Positions 1-10,569 of a stretch of 64,000 nt of DNA are shown here, one piece after another. The notes beneath the pieces were generated by a model, which was given only the letters and a program-made list of their open reading frames with translations, ran no database searches and was not told the origin of the DNA. Within the stretch, counting starts at the first letter, position 1. Each line of letters opens with the position of its first letter. The stretch spans positions 26,053,493-26,117,492 of the forward strand of contig NW_022145609.1 in NCBI RefSeq assembly GCF_000002235.5, written 5' to 3'. This DNA comes from Strongylocentrotus purpuratus (taxonomy: Eukaryota > Echinodermata > Echinoidea > Camarodonta > Strongylocentrotidae). The position numbers were made by a program, and so were the translations under genes.

Positions 1-719
1 GGTAGCTAGTGTACAAGTTCCAACAGGACATCATTACTTCTGAAATTGCTTTTTTAAGGATAGGAGCATCAGCCATAATTTTTTTTTTTGTATAGATAGG
101 GAAGGTTTATATTTGATTTGAAAGATCAAGAATGATGTGTTGGTGAAAAGAATGGGGTCCATTTGAGGGGTTGAAATACTTCAAAATATCTAAATCGTAG
201 AAATTATAAGTTCAAAGTTTGTATCAGTATTAGGAGGCCATCCATTGTATTGCATTATATCTCTGATTTTTTTCAGGAATTTCCAGCTGTTATTGTGCTA
301 AACATTAATTAACACAGCTTAGTTTTACTACTAATTTGAGCATTTAGGAACGTTTGTGCACCAAAATTTAATAAACAGAAAAATTGTTAGTTGTATTGAA
401 TATGTGGCATTTTATTTATACGTATATTTTACAATCTAATGCCTATCTTAATTCACTTTTAATATAGCTTTCGGAGATAGTCAAGTCTACTTTGGGCTCT
501 TCATGTTCTTGGTGAGTATGTTTCTTAGTGAAAGATATTAAGATAATGTGATGATGGTGCTCATGCTGATGATGATGCTAATGATGATGATGATGATGAT
601 GGTGATGGTGATGATGATGATGATGATGATGATAATGATGATGATGATGATGATGATAATGATGATGATGATGATGGTGATGGCAATGATGATGATGATG
701 ATGGCAATGATGATGATGG

Positions 720-790
<71 letters not shown>

Positions 791-905
791 GTGATGATGA
801 TGGTGATGATGATGATAATGATGATGATGATGATAATCTTGATGGTGATGATGATGATGATGATGATGATGATAATGATGATGATGATGATGATAATCTT
901 GATGG

Positions 906-943
<38 letters not shown>

Positions 944-947
944 GTGG

Positions 948-981
<34 letters not shown>

Positions 982-1270
982 AATGATGATAATGATGATG
1001 ATGGTGTTGGTGATGATGATGATGATGATGATGACAAAGAAGATGATGATGATGACAAAGGGAACAACTTTGATGATTTTGGTAGTTGTAGCAATATCAG
1101 GTTGATATATGTAGAGTAATGAGGAGTTATGAATTCCTGTAAATCTTTAAATCCAGTATCAAAATTATTGTACCTTTCACTGTAGATCCATACACATTCA
1201 TTCAATGGCAGACCATTAACGAGAATACCTAATTCTTCATCTTAGAATGCATACATTTATTGTTTTACAG
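1..1270 (+). other. TECR: TECR intron (incomplete)
   Basis: This stretch precedes the first recognisable TECR exon and ends in an acceptor, tgttttacag, at 1261-1270. It is AT-rich and I see no exon in it. Its main content is the GAT microsatellite listed separately. The earlier TECR exons must lie left of the window. Confidence 0.7.
548..1035. repeat. (GAT)n microsatellite, imperfect
   Basis: About 490 bases of near-continuous GAT/ATG triplets with interspersed GGT, AAT and CTT variants. A 60-base block ending in gataatcttgatggtg is itself duplicated (about 815-908). Both strands give long low-complexity open frames (poly-Met on +, poly-Ser on -) that are artefacts of the repeat. It lies in a TECR intron. 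Confidence 0.95.
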
Positions 1271-1463
1271 CTATGTGAATACGGGAACTTCTGTATCCAC
1301 GTTGTCCTGCGTGACCTTCGACCTCCTGGCACCAAGGAGCGCCGTATCCCTTACCCGACTGGTAACCCCATGACCCAGATGTTCCGTTTTGTCAGCTGTC
1401 CTAACTACACCTACGAGACACTGGCATGGGTTAGCTTTGCAATCATGACACAGTGTCTACCAG
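1271..1463 (+). CDS. TECR: TECR penultimate exon (very-long-chain enoyl-CoA reductase)
   Basis: TECR is the ER-membrane NADPH-dependent reductase that performs the last step of each very-long-chain fatty-acid elongation cycle (trans-2-enoyl-CoA to acyl-CoA). The exon is bounded by a T-rich acceptor ending cag at 1270 and a consensus donor CAG|GTAAGTG at 1463/1464. The translation shows the family signatures GNFCIHVVLRDLRPPG, IPYPTGNP, SCPNYTYE and FAIMTQCLP, which align directly with vertebrate TECR (LRDLRPAG, IPYPTKNP, SCPNYTYE, FAIMTQCLP). The exon is 193 bases and leaves one base of a split codon, matching the phase of the exon at 2260. The gene is partial because earlier exons are outside the window. 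Identity is near certain; the boundaries are strongly supported. Confidence 0.95.
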
Positions 1464-1998
1464 GTAAGTGTAGTCTTTTGAATGGTGGGTTTTGGGAAGT
1501 ACAATACTACAGCTCTTTATATGACAAGGATTTGTTTCTAACCTGAGCGATTGGAAGGTTTACTCATATTAGGTACTTTGTAAATACCACTGCACACCAT
1601 GTTATGCAGCTACGAACACATTCTGGAAGAGTCGACACACCAACAACAAACCAAACAAAAATTACATGTTAGTGTTTTAGAAAGATATTGATAATGAAAT
1701 AGGGTTTGTAGAGCGTAGTTATCGAGAGCCCATGTTGGCATTTTGTTATGACTGGAAGGCTTAAAAATTACAATTACCTGAAAACTTTGATTTTACCATT
1801 GATTTGGCCATTTAAAAACTAGATAAGGAAGATTTCACATTTTAAACAAAATCATTAATGCAATTTTTCCAAAATATGATAGTAAAAAAACCGGTATGAG
1901 CAGATGCAGTAGAATTTTAATGTTGCAATTGTTTTGAACGTTACACTCACGCACATGAGCATTTTTTGACTGAATTTATGAGACAATTTGTTTTTAAA

Positions 1999-2160
1999 TA
2001 CAGTCAAACCTGCTTTCGTGACCACCTGTCTACAAAGGCCATATTTGTTGTCTCCCTTGAAAATGGTTTCTCATTGAATCATGTACTAAAGGAACCTGTG
2101 TACAAAGGCCACTTTTTGTGTTTCCCTTGGGTGGTCTCTATAGACAAGTTTGACTATTAT
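1999..2160. repeat. Tc1/mariner-like MITE copy 1
   Basis: The left end reads tacagtcaaacctgc and the right end is its imperfect inverse (gtggtctctatagacaagtttgacta), with gaccacc-type sequence inside both ends. The same element occurs at 14287-14447. TA at the insertion edge and TACAGTC ends fit a Tc1/mariner-derived non-autonomous element. It sits in the last TECR intron. Confidence 0.65.
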
Positions 2161-2259
2161 CCAATGGAGTCTTTATCCCGTAATGCTAATTGTCTTCTAC
2201 GATGAGTATGAAAGGCATTACCAATGGTTTTTTTCATGCTTTCCTTCTCTCTCCTGCAG

Positions 2260-2387
2260 TACTTCTGTTCTGTCTAGCTGGGTTTGGTCAGATGGCCATC
2301 TGGGCCGGTGGCAAGCATCGTAACTACAGGAAAGAATTCAAGGAGTATCCAAGGGGCAGGAAAACTATCCTTCCACTCCTCCTCTAA
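2260..2387 (+). CDS. TECR: TECR last exon, canonical C-terminus
   Basis: The acceptor is a long pyrimidine tract ending ctcctgcag at 2259. The split codon g|TA gives Val, so the junction reads CLP-V as in vertebrate TECR. The exon encodes the last membrane segment (LLFCLAGFGQMAIWA) and then the steroid-reductase-family C-terminal motif KHRNYRKEFKEYP, followed by RKTILPLLL and a TAA stop at 2385-2387. This tail (K-x-H-x2-Y-x3-F-x2-Y-P-x2-R) is the conserved end of 5-alpha-reductase-like enzymes, so this is the functional canonical terminus. An AATAAA lies at 2669-2674, after a CT-rich 3'UTR. Confidence 0.95.
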
Positions 2388-2455
2388 GCGCCCTTTCACC
2401 ATTTACCCCTCTCCTTTTACACCCTCTTTTGACCCCCTTCCCCCCCCCCCCTTTT

Positions 2456-2485
2456 CCTCCCTCTCTCTGTCTGTCTCTCTCTCTT

Positions 2486-2522
<37 letters not shown>

Positions 2523-2569
2523 CTCTCTCTCAATCTTTCTCTCTCTTTCTTTCTTTCTCTCTCCCTTTT

Positions 2570-2607
<38 letters not shown>

Positions 2608-2633
2608 TCTCTTTCTCTTTCTCTCTCTCTCAC
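2456..2633. repeat. (CT)n/(TTTC)n microsatellite in TECR 3'UTR
   Basis: A pure pyrimidine tract of CT, TTTC and short C/T runs, starting about 70 bases after the TECR stop. It produces spurious Leu/Ser-rich and Arg/Glu-rich open frames. It would be transcribed within the 3'UTR if the AATAAA at 2669 is used. Confidence 0.9.
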
Positions 2634-2668
2634 CCTTTTGAATCATTCAAATTATCAATGAGTGTGTT

Positions 2669-2674
2669 AATAAA
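2669..2674 (+). terminator. TECR: Polyadenylation signal AATAAA for TECR
   Basis: Perfect AATAAA 282 bases after the canonical TECR stop, the first such hexamer downstream. Further AATAAA hexamers occur near 2990-3007 and 4571, so the 3' end may be longer. Confidence 0.5.
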
Positions 2675-5049
2675 TTGAAGTGATCCGTGTACTGGTACAT
2701 CATTTTAGATATTTGCCCAAATGTTTTGGGTAAGTGAATGACTGTTTTTTTATTAAGTTTTGTTAATTTGATAAGTTTACCAAAACTGGACATCAACATC
2801 GGCTCAATGTCAAAAGGCCATTTTCGTTATGTAATCAAATTTAATGACCGTCATAATTTTTTTTGTAGTTATTTAAGTTTTATCGAATCAAACAAACAGC
2901 AAGGTATACAATTACATTGTCTGATCACATTCATATAAAAGGAACAGTTACATAGCGAATGTGTAAAAACTAAAATAATGATAACATAACAATAAAAATA
3001 AAAAATAAATATTGTGAGACATTCATGATAGGAAGTCTTACATACATATAATAGGCATGATGTGTAATGCACTTTTTTAAACGTTTTAAAATTCTATTCC
3101 AATTTTAAGATGAGTATGATCATGTTTTCGTTTTGTTTAGATATATACCCTTTTGCTGTATAATAATATCAGTAAACACAGAAAGAAAAAAATAATATCA
3201 GGTTTTACTTCTCTCCAAAATGCAGCAACATAGGGGCATAAAAAATGAATGAATTCATGTTTTGTCCACACTTTTTTATATAAAAATCATTAGTAAGAAT
3301 TCAACTATCGACAATCTTATCAAGAAGTACTCTCAACCTAGAGCCAATTGTAACATTCCATTGCAACATAAATATTTGAATAACTTCACTATAATTAAGA
3401 CCATAATCGTTTTCAAACTGAGAAAATATGTTCGATATGTAGGGATTATTTAGGTTTTTTAAACTTTATGTCAACTGACAACTACTTATAACATGAACAG
3501 AGTGTTTATTTCTTCAAATCTGCATTCTGAATACCGGTATTGAAGTACAATTATTTGTAACGGATGAATAAAATAGTTTGTAACTAGGTACTTCGCAAAG
3601 ATGGATGCAATAAATTTGATTGCATTACGAAAATGGCCAATTAAACTTGAGCATCACATCACAATAGTGCTGGACACATTTGAGGTTTTGTTTACATCTC
3701 TTCATGCAGGCAAGTGGGTGCCAATGAAGGCTTGGGTATATCAATATCATAATTCATATTATCACCAAGCTAACATTAGTCCAGACCTGCCAACCAGTAC
3801 GATTTAGTTGTATTTCGTACGATTTTTAGATGCAAATACGAGAGTATGATTTTCCTCAATAAAATACAATTTTCAAAAACAAAAAAAAAGGCAAAATGCC
3901 CACTCTGTCCTTTAAAAGTATCCTACAAGCATCTCACATCAGTAATTTGGGGATGTTCATTGGTTCATCGAACACAACAGTCGTGATGATATTCAACCAA
4001 TGATCCATTAAAAAAATTCTTAGGCGTAACAGTCCGTGTTTATTTTTAAGAACACAACTTTTGTCAGTAAAATACAACTTTTGGGATTTAAGAATACAGT
4101 TTTTGAACTCCAGAGGTTGGCAGGTCTGCATTACTGTAATTGTGTTTTGTTATCAAAGGGAGAAAACTACATCATAGTATTATTACCATACAACCAAATC
4201 GTTTATCTGTACATGGGGGTAAGTTGAATTGCCAATCTAAGTTTTTGTCTCACAACCAATTAAGCAGACCGAACAAGTGTAATGATGAACAAAAACATTG
4301 TAGCACCTTTTGTGAATGATTTGTGTTGCTTGTGAAAATCATATATGGAATTTATGAAATTAATGGTTAGAAATAAAAGTAACAAAACACTAATGTAGAT
4401 TGTCTTCATGAATACATCGATTTCAAGAAAGTATGGGAGCTATCATGATCAAAATGGGAAGCGGGAAACATTTTATGCATTCCATTCAACATATGAAATT
4501 ATGAACTTGCATGTCACATATTGTATTCTTCATTAAGAAATGTGTAATATGGAAGCAATTTTGAATCCTCCAATAAAAGTTTTGAATAATTTTTTGTTAA
4601 AAGCATCAGGTGGGAAGAGGTGAAGACAGTATTATCTGTATTAAAATTCTGAACATTTTCCTTTTTTTGTATAATTAATTCATCATGTTGGATACGTTGA
4701 AATGTGAAAGTGTCTGGGAAATAAGTTATTGATCTTTTGTATTCCTAAATGGTAGATTGCCATGATTTTGATGTTTTGAATTTTATTAATGCAATGATTA
4801 TTTTGACTGCTCATTACCCCTAAAAATATGCAAATTTAATTGTGCATCATTTGAAAAGTGATAATAATTATCTATGCATGATCAGTAGCATGGTTGAATG
4901 TGTGTGTATATATATATGTGATACCTTTTGCTTACTTGATTTTACCACTCAACCACATAGAGAGATAACACATGATATTACCCCAAAGGTTATACCATTA
5001 CACTAACATTCAATTGTCTGTTGAATATCTTGTTTGTGTTGTGTTTCAG
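2675..5049. other. AT-rich region downstream of canonical TECR end
   Basis: No convincing exon apart from the one at 5050. It holds one hAT-like MITE (3782-4128), short AT-rich tracts and several AATAAA hexamers. If the exon at 5050 is used, this is TECR intron; otherwise it is intergenic. Confidence 0.5.
3782..4128. mobile_element. hAT-like MITE, 347 bp
   Basis: Terminal inverted repeats CAGACCTGCCAACC at 3782-3795 and GGTTGGCAGGTCTG at 4115-4128. Flanking octamers are cattagtc (3774-3781) and cattactg (4129-4136), an imperfect 8-bp duplication. CAG-starting ends with CCAACC and an 8-bp duplication are typical of hAT elements. No transposase is present. Confidence 0.7.
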
Positions 5050-5153
5050 TGTTTAATTTTATTGGCGTCCTCTGTCAATACCTCCTACATGCTACTCGCT
5101 TCTACCAAATTGCTCTAGATTACCCAGGAGATGCGCCTTCACCTGCGATGTAA
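5050..5153 (+). CDS. TECR: Candidate alternative terminal exon of TECR
   Basis: After a T-rich acceptor (ttgtgttgtgtttcag ending at 5049) an open frame of 34 codons runs to a TAA at 5151-5153. Joined to the TECR exon ending at 1463, the split codon g|TG gives Val, the same residue and phase as the canonical junction. The peptide starts VFNFIGVLCQYLLHATRFYQ and ends IALDYPGDAPSPAM. Like the canonical exon it has V..F, a Gln about ten residues in, a hydrophobic helix, then a Tyr and a YP spaced much like the family's Y-x3-F-x2-Y-P motif. The basic KH residues and the R-x4-P tail are degenerate. It may be a mutually exclusive last exon, a relic duplicate, or the last exon of another unseen gene. 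AATAAA occurs at 5796-5801. Confidence 0.5.
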
Positions 5154-7655
5154 AACGTATTGGCGTCAATGCATGCGTATCGTTCTAATACGATTGCAGT
5201 TGTAGTTTGTATCTTATTCTTGTTTTACATCTCTCACTGGTCACCGTTAAACCATGGTGTTGTGAAAAAATTAAAAATCAGCACTTGAATTGTAGTCACC
5301 CCAGACAGACCAGATAGACTCAAATAAGAAACAAGTTTCTGGATCTTGCTTCATTGAATTGAAAAGCAATTTTAATTATATCGCTTAATTTGATGTAATG
5401 TTAGCATCAGGATTTGACAGATTTGGTGGAGGGCTGTATTCAGAGGGACAGTGTTCAAATTTATCTGCAAGATTGATCAGAAAACTAGTAATGAAAAATC
5501 ACTTTCATAAAGTTAAAATGCATGAAAAAGAAAGTGTGAATTGTTTCTATGAAATACAAGGATCATTATTTACCTGTTGTTTTTGTTGTTCATACACACA
5601 ATGCCCTAATCATGGAGCATTTCAGATGTTGGCAACTGCAATCAGTGCATGAACTTGGATACTGTTTTTTAGTATATCACATCTTAACTTCCACAATTTG
5701 ATTTTCAAATGTGATTAGAAAGTGCCTTGTGTTTCAATTTGAGCATTCATGCTAACACATGTGAAACTGCAGAAGATGAATATGACATTAGTGATAATAA
5801 ATAACAAGTGGTGATTAAAATGTTTACCGTTAATGTGGCAAAAATGGTAATGTATGGAATTCATTTATTACATCGAATGACATCCAGATTACATGTTATG
5901 TCTTTATATGAGTTCTGTAGCCTTTTTGCATTAGGAATACCTGACCTTTCACTAACATTTTTTTCTTTTACAGGGTATGCCCTAACGAAATTTCATGATA
6001 GTTTTTTTCTTGCTAATTGTGTACTTTTATATTTTTTTCTTTACTTTCCATGATTGGTGTAATTTTGAAATTTTAATTCACAATGTTGTGATTTGATAAG
6101 CGATTGTGTAAAATTGCATTGGTTACAATTCAAATTGAAGTGTAATAAATTATGTAATTTGCAGCCAATTGATATGGATCAAGTCGTCATTTGTTTTAAT
6201 TGTTGTAAATGAATCGACTAACCACAAGAATGGCATTTGTATACAGCATGCTTAAGAGTGAATTTTATGATAAAATCATCAATTACCATTCATTGTAACC
6301 TTCATTTACAGTTGCAATAATTGTTGGTACAAGTTATTCTGTGAAATGTGGAATTAGCCTCCGAAATTGATTCTTAATGGTCAACAATCCTACCAGGTAC
6401 CCATTTACCTCACCTGGGTGGAGTGTGATTAAAGGTATAAACCAGTTCTGGTCATGCGATTGCATTGTGAAAGAAACGTGGAATCGATCAGAAAAGGTTG
6501 ATCATCTAGCATATAAGTATTGGTGTGTACTACAAGGTTCTGGAATCATCAAAATGATAAGAAATTTGGCCCAGTCTTGGTGAAGTTACAAGCAATGTAC
6601 ACAGAAAGATGTATATGGGACTATGCAATATCTATCCAAGCCGGATAGATATGATCATTTACCAAATATATCAATTGGTAGGCGGTTTCCGGGCAAAATT
6701 TGTATCAACATGTATTAATCAAAAAGTATTCTTTCACATGGTTGGTAGTAAGAGCTTCTATTTCATTTTTTGAGAGGGAACTGGTCTATACCTTCAACGT
6801 CTTGACAAAGGACATTAGTGTTGTGGCAGGGATTCAAATTTCAAAAAATTAACACGTCTTTGGCCCGTATTCTACTATTTATGCCTCCGTTCATAATCTG
6901 GTTCAACAAAGGAAAGTAGGGTGAGGTCTTCTAAATTGTCCTTCTGTTACAAGTGAATCTAGACACAGGGTCTGCTTTCATTGAGTTAGTACAATATGGA
7001 CCATGATGTCCAGTCATTATCATGTAAATTATATTGACTAGATATCACATTTGTCTTACATAGTTATAGTATGCTTTAACATAATCGTCACAAAACATAA
7101 CAAAATGACTCCATGGCTACACTGCATATAAGAGTTTTCCTTTAATTTATTTTTCAAAGAAACATAATTAAAGTCATCTTCAAAAGTATACTACTCGTTG
7201 AAAAGGCAAACAAAAGTGGTCAGTCCAAGAAATATTTTTCAAGATTTATGACAGTACTTGGCAAAAAGTTTTTAAACACCTGGATTTCCTTCTTTCTACA
7301 ATACAATTTCTTTAAATCCATAATGACAAGCACGACCCTGATGTTGTTTGAAGAAGTAATAAATGTTCACAAAGCAATGGTTCAATTTTTTTCTCCAAAT
7401 ATAATACATATCTCAATGACCAGCATATTTCAGTACGGGATGAGCAGGAGTGCAAAACTTTGCAGTATCGATATATAATGTGTAACAGGGAACTTATAGA
7501 ATCACAATACAGATTGCAATAACTAAAAAATCATAGCTATCATCCTAATTGGATAGTAATTTTAAAGGAATTCCACACAATTGTTGCTAAGTATTTTGGA
7601 CCGATTTTTCTACAATCATTTTGTAAAAAAAAAGATGGTGTTGTAGAGAGGATGA
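5154..7655. other. Intergenic, AT-rich; no gene seen
   Basis: No exon-like stretch found on either strand. Polyadenylation hexamers AATAAA occur at 5796-5801 and near 6142 on +. Bases about 6388-6423 (accaggtacccatttacctcacctgg) match the body of the SINE family in reverse orientation and are a fragment. Confidence 0.5.
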
Positions 7656-7851
7656 TTAAAGAGGGACTGCACTACTTGTAGCTACTTGCGCCCTCAATAT
7701 AGCCAACAATGCCTAAGCAGTACCCAGTGATCCCCCATGGTCCCCATTTTCTTATGTTCATTTAGAACTGATATGATGAGGTAACCATCTGGCAGTGACC
7801 ATTCAGGGAGGTCTAATCCCTCCTGGCTAAACTAGTGCAGAGGGGCTTTAA
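7656..7851. mobile_element. TTAA-flanked MITE family A, copy 1
   Basis: Starts ttaaagagggactgcacta and ends agtgcagaggggctttaa, imperfect inverted ends with TTAA at each edge (7656-7659, 7848-7851). Interior landmarks are ctacttgtagctacttgcgc, atgcctaa, cttatgttcatt and gtctaatccctcct. Two further copies lie at 16888-17074 (inverted) and 50321-50515. TTAA target duplication suggests piggyBac-type mobilisation. Confidence 0.8.
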
Positions 7852-8423
7852 AGAAAATCTTATGTTCAGTTCTAATTCACCAAGTCATTGTTCAGCACCA
7901 AATATATTCCATGGAACAAATTTTCATTACTATTATTCATTCACAATTTCTGTAATATTTTGCATCATTCAGAAACATAAAACATAAACCTTCCAAACAT
8001 TCAAGGTGATTAACATTGATGATTCCATTTTACAATTTTCTTCACTTACGTTCAGGTTTTTTAGAATGATTAATGAAGCTTGAAAAACACTAAAACAGAC
8101 GCACAATTAAAGACACATAGGAGTAGGCTCTCATGGGGAATTCGACACTGTTCTGGTGACCCAATAACAGGTGTTGTCAATCACCAGGATAATGACCAAA
8201 GGCCTTATGTAATGCTTTGCATTTTCTATCCACCCCCCCCCCCTCCCCTCCAATATGGTTTAGTCATTTATTTTAAAAACCCTCTCTCAAAGACTTTCCG
8301 AGAGACTGGGGGGTATTTCTTGATAGGCCTACGGGTTTGCTGTGAGCAGACTTGTACATCCACTAACAGTATTTCCATCAAGTCTACGGTCAGCGAATTA
8401 TGGCTTTCTGCACATGGATTCTG

Positions 8424-8607
8424 ATGACCCACTCCCTTTACACGCAAAATTTGATTTCGATTTTCAATCATAAATATCTTGATAATCAGACAGGCGATCG
8501 GCTTGTAAAAGTCATGGGGTTCCTGACTGACCTAAAGGTTTATGCAGCATGAGCTAAATCTAGGATTTTTTTAAAGGATCTAAGACAAAGTTACCAGGTC
8601 CCTTTAA
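8424..8607. mobile_element. TTAA-flanked MITE family B, 5'-truncated copy
   Basis: Shares aatcataaatatcttgat, gacaggcgatcggcttgtaa, ttcctgactgacctaaaggt and gcatgagctaaatc with 55947-56327 (most complete copy) and, inverted, with 31640-31934. The right end, tccctttaa, carries TTAA at 8604-8607. The left end is truncated. Confidence 0.75.
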
Positions 8608-9309
8608 ATCAATGTGGTCTTCTGAGTCTGAAGGTTGCAATGAGACGAGACTGGGATCTTAGCATCCATTAGGAAGAGTGAACAGGAGCTCCTGGAATGT
8701 GAGAGAGAGAGAGACAAAAAAGCATAAACTTAGGAAACGTACAGTGGTGGTAACAGTTGCAATAATATGGGGTGTTTCCCCAAATATTCCCCCAAAGATT
8801 TTGATTTGACATCTTAAAAAGCACTCAACCATCCTCAATGAAACTCCATAAGTAATGCTGTATCAGTGTGAATTTCAGAAGGATTTATGCTAAAACTTAA
8901 AATTTCACGACTGCTTTTGTAAGACGTACCATTTTACCCAAAGTTACGGTACAAGTTACAATTGAAATTCATGCAATATTACAAGATATTACTACATGTC
9001 TACACTACCTACAAAGTTTTAATTATGAATCGATCATGTCTTTATTGAGGGAAAATCGTACTGAAATGACTTTCACAATGCCGATATAAGAAGATTTTGA
9101 ATGTATTTTATCTCACTGAAATATAATGTTAGAATACTGCTCCTGGTGATTTGCAAAACAGTGTAATGGAAATAAAAATTAAAAAAAATTGGCCAGACAG
9201 ATACTCAAATTTCTACATTTCTCTTCTAATTGCCCTCTTACAGACTTAAAAGACATTTGAAGAATGAATTTGGTTGTAGAGTAAAAATATTTAAAATTTA
9301 TTTTCATCT

Positions 9310-9419
9310 GGGTCCTGTTTCATAAAATTTGCTCTCAGCCAATCTAATGCCACGATTTCAGTAGCTGATAACGTTATTGTATTTCTTTCTTGTTAACAAG
9401 TTTCATGAAAACAGGGCCC
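9310..9419. mobile_element. Small fold-back MITE
   Basis: Inverted ends gggtcctgtttcataaaa and tttcatgaaaacagggccc enclose about 75 bases. The type is a short palindromic non-autonomous element; I see no clear target duplication. Confidence 0.55.
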
Positions 9420-9462
9420 TGATCCATTACCCTTACATATGCACAGAGTCAAACATTAGACA

Positions 9463-9556
9463 AATAATAATAATAATAATGGGTTCTTGTATAGCGCTCA
9501 TGTCAGTCAGAGTTGACCCTCCTGGCGCTCCCGATTATTACCCTGGCTTTAGCATG
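9463..9556 (-). repeat. SINE 3' fragment, reverse orientation
   Basis: A (AAT)n tail followed by gggttcttgtatagcgctca, gtcagag, cctcctggcgctcc and attattaccctggct is the inverse complement of the 3' end of the tRNA-derived SINE at 14861-15148. Only the tail region is present. Confidence 0.75.
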
Positions 9557-9789
9557 ATATTCAACTCACACAATGAAGAATCCATTATAGATGTATCCTT
9601 ATTCTTTCATTTGTAAGTCTACCTTTCATCATTGAACATCTATAATATCAATCCCTCTTACCTCCAACACTAACTCTAGTAACTAGAGTTGACATAGCTT
9701 CTCCAATACGATTAGCAGCTGAAAATATGTCTCCACTCCCTCGTCTGCTTCCTCCTTATGAAAACAATATAACACACATCACAAAATAA

Positions 9790-10046
9790 GGCCTAAAAAA
9801 AGATGTTGTATTGCCCTTTGCAACAGACCCCAAAATCTTGAAATCTACGGTCAGCTTTTTAAAAAAGTTTTTTTTTTACCGTTTTTTAGAAAAAATGTAT
9901 TAAAGCATTCAAAACTGAGAAATATCAGCCCAAAGAAGGAGAGGGAAAAAAAAATAAAGTTAAAAAAAGAAAAAGATTTCTGACCGACCGACCCATGTTT
10001 TGGCACCTACATGTAAAGGGCAATACAACATTTCTTTTTTTAGGCC
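9790..10046. mobile_element. PIF/Harbinger-like MITE, 257 bp
   Basis: Inverted ends ggcctaaaaaaagatgttgt (left) and the complement ending ttaggcc (right) pair over about 35 bases, including ttgccctttgca against tgtaaagggcaa. It is flanked by TAA on both sides (9787-9789 and 10047-10049). GGCC-type ends plus a 3-bp TWA duplication are the PIF/Harbinger signature. No transposase is present. Confidence 0.75.
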
Positions 10047-10340
10047 TAACACATGTACACAACATTCAATGAAATATGTCGTATTATTTTATGATTGTCA
10101 TTTTCATGTGCATTGACCATTATACTGATTGGTTTTTCAGGTCTAAATCAGTCATTTTTAGTTCAGACTTTCATGACTACAGTTTTGGGTTTTATCCTTC
10201 TTTTTTCTCTTCGTGGACAGGAATATTTCAAAATTAGTTATTCTACTGAAGTTCAGATCAATTAATAAAGACACAAATAGCTTTCCTGTGTTTACTATTG
10301 CATATCTCAAGCTGTCATAATACCTGTCACCTATTTTCAA

Positions 10341-10346
10341 TTTATT
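10341..10346 (-). terminator. DYTN: Polyadenylation signal for DYTN
   Basis: TTTATT on the + strand reads AATAAA on the - strand. It lies 84 bases beyond the proposed DYTN stop at 10430, a normal spacing for a short 3'UTR, which supports 10430-10569 being the terminal exon. Confidence 0.5.
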
Positions 10347-10429
10347 GTGGCTAAGGTTTATGAATATCCATGTGATTTGTAAACAAACAGTCGACTTCTA
10401 AAAAGTGTTTCCATGATGCTCTGGGGAAA

Positions 10430-10569
10430 TTAAGAAGTGTTTATTTTCCCAAATAGCCAACTCGTTGAATCGAAAAGTGATAAGGCTGATTGTGTAAAGT
10501 ACATACTTGATCTCCTTGGTCTTGCTTGAAGGAGTTCTTCCATTGTTACTACAGGCACATCAGGTTCAT
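10430..10569 (-). CDS. DYTN: DYTN exon 15 (proposed terminal exon)
   Basis: The acceptor ctcaaactcag precedes 10569, and the split codon G|AT gives Asp in frame. It encodes DEPDVPVVTMEELLQARPRR and then a frame running to a stop at 10430. A possible donor (tcaa|gtatgt near 10503) could end the exon earlier, so the last about 24 residues are uncertain. An AATAAA on this strand at 10346-10341 favours this being the end. Confidence 0.6.

Noticed and set aside
548..1205. Long open frames (185-214 aa) over the GAT repeat
   Set aside because: Pure triplet repeat reads open in all frames; poly-Met and poly-Ser peptides have no protein character.
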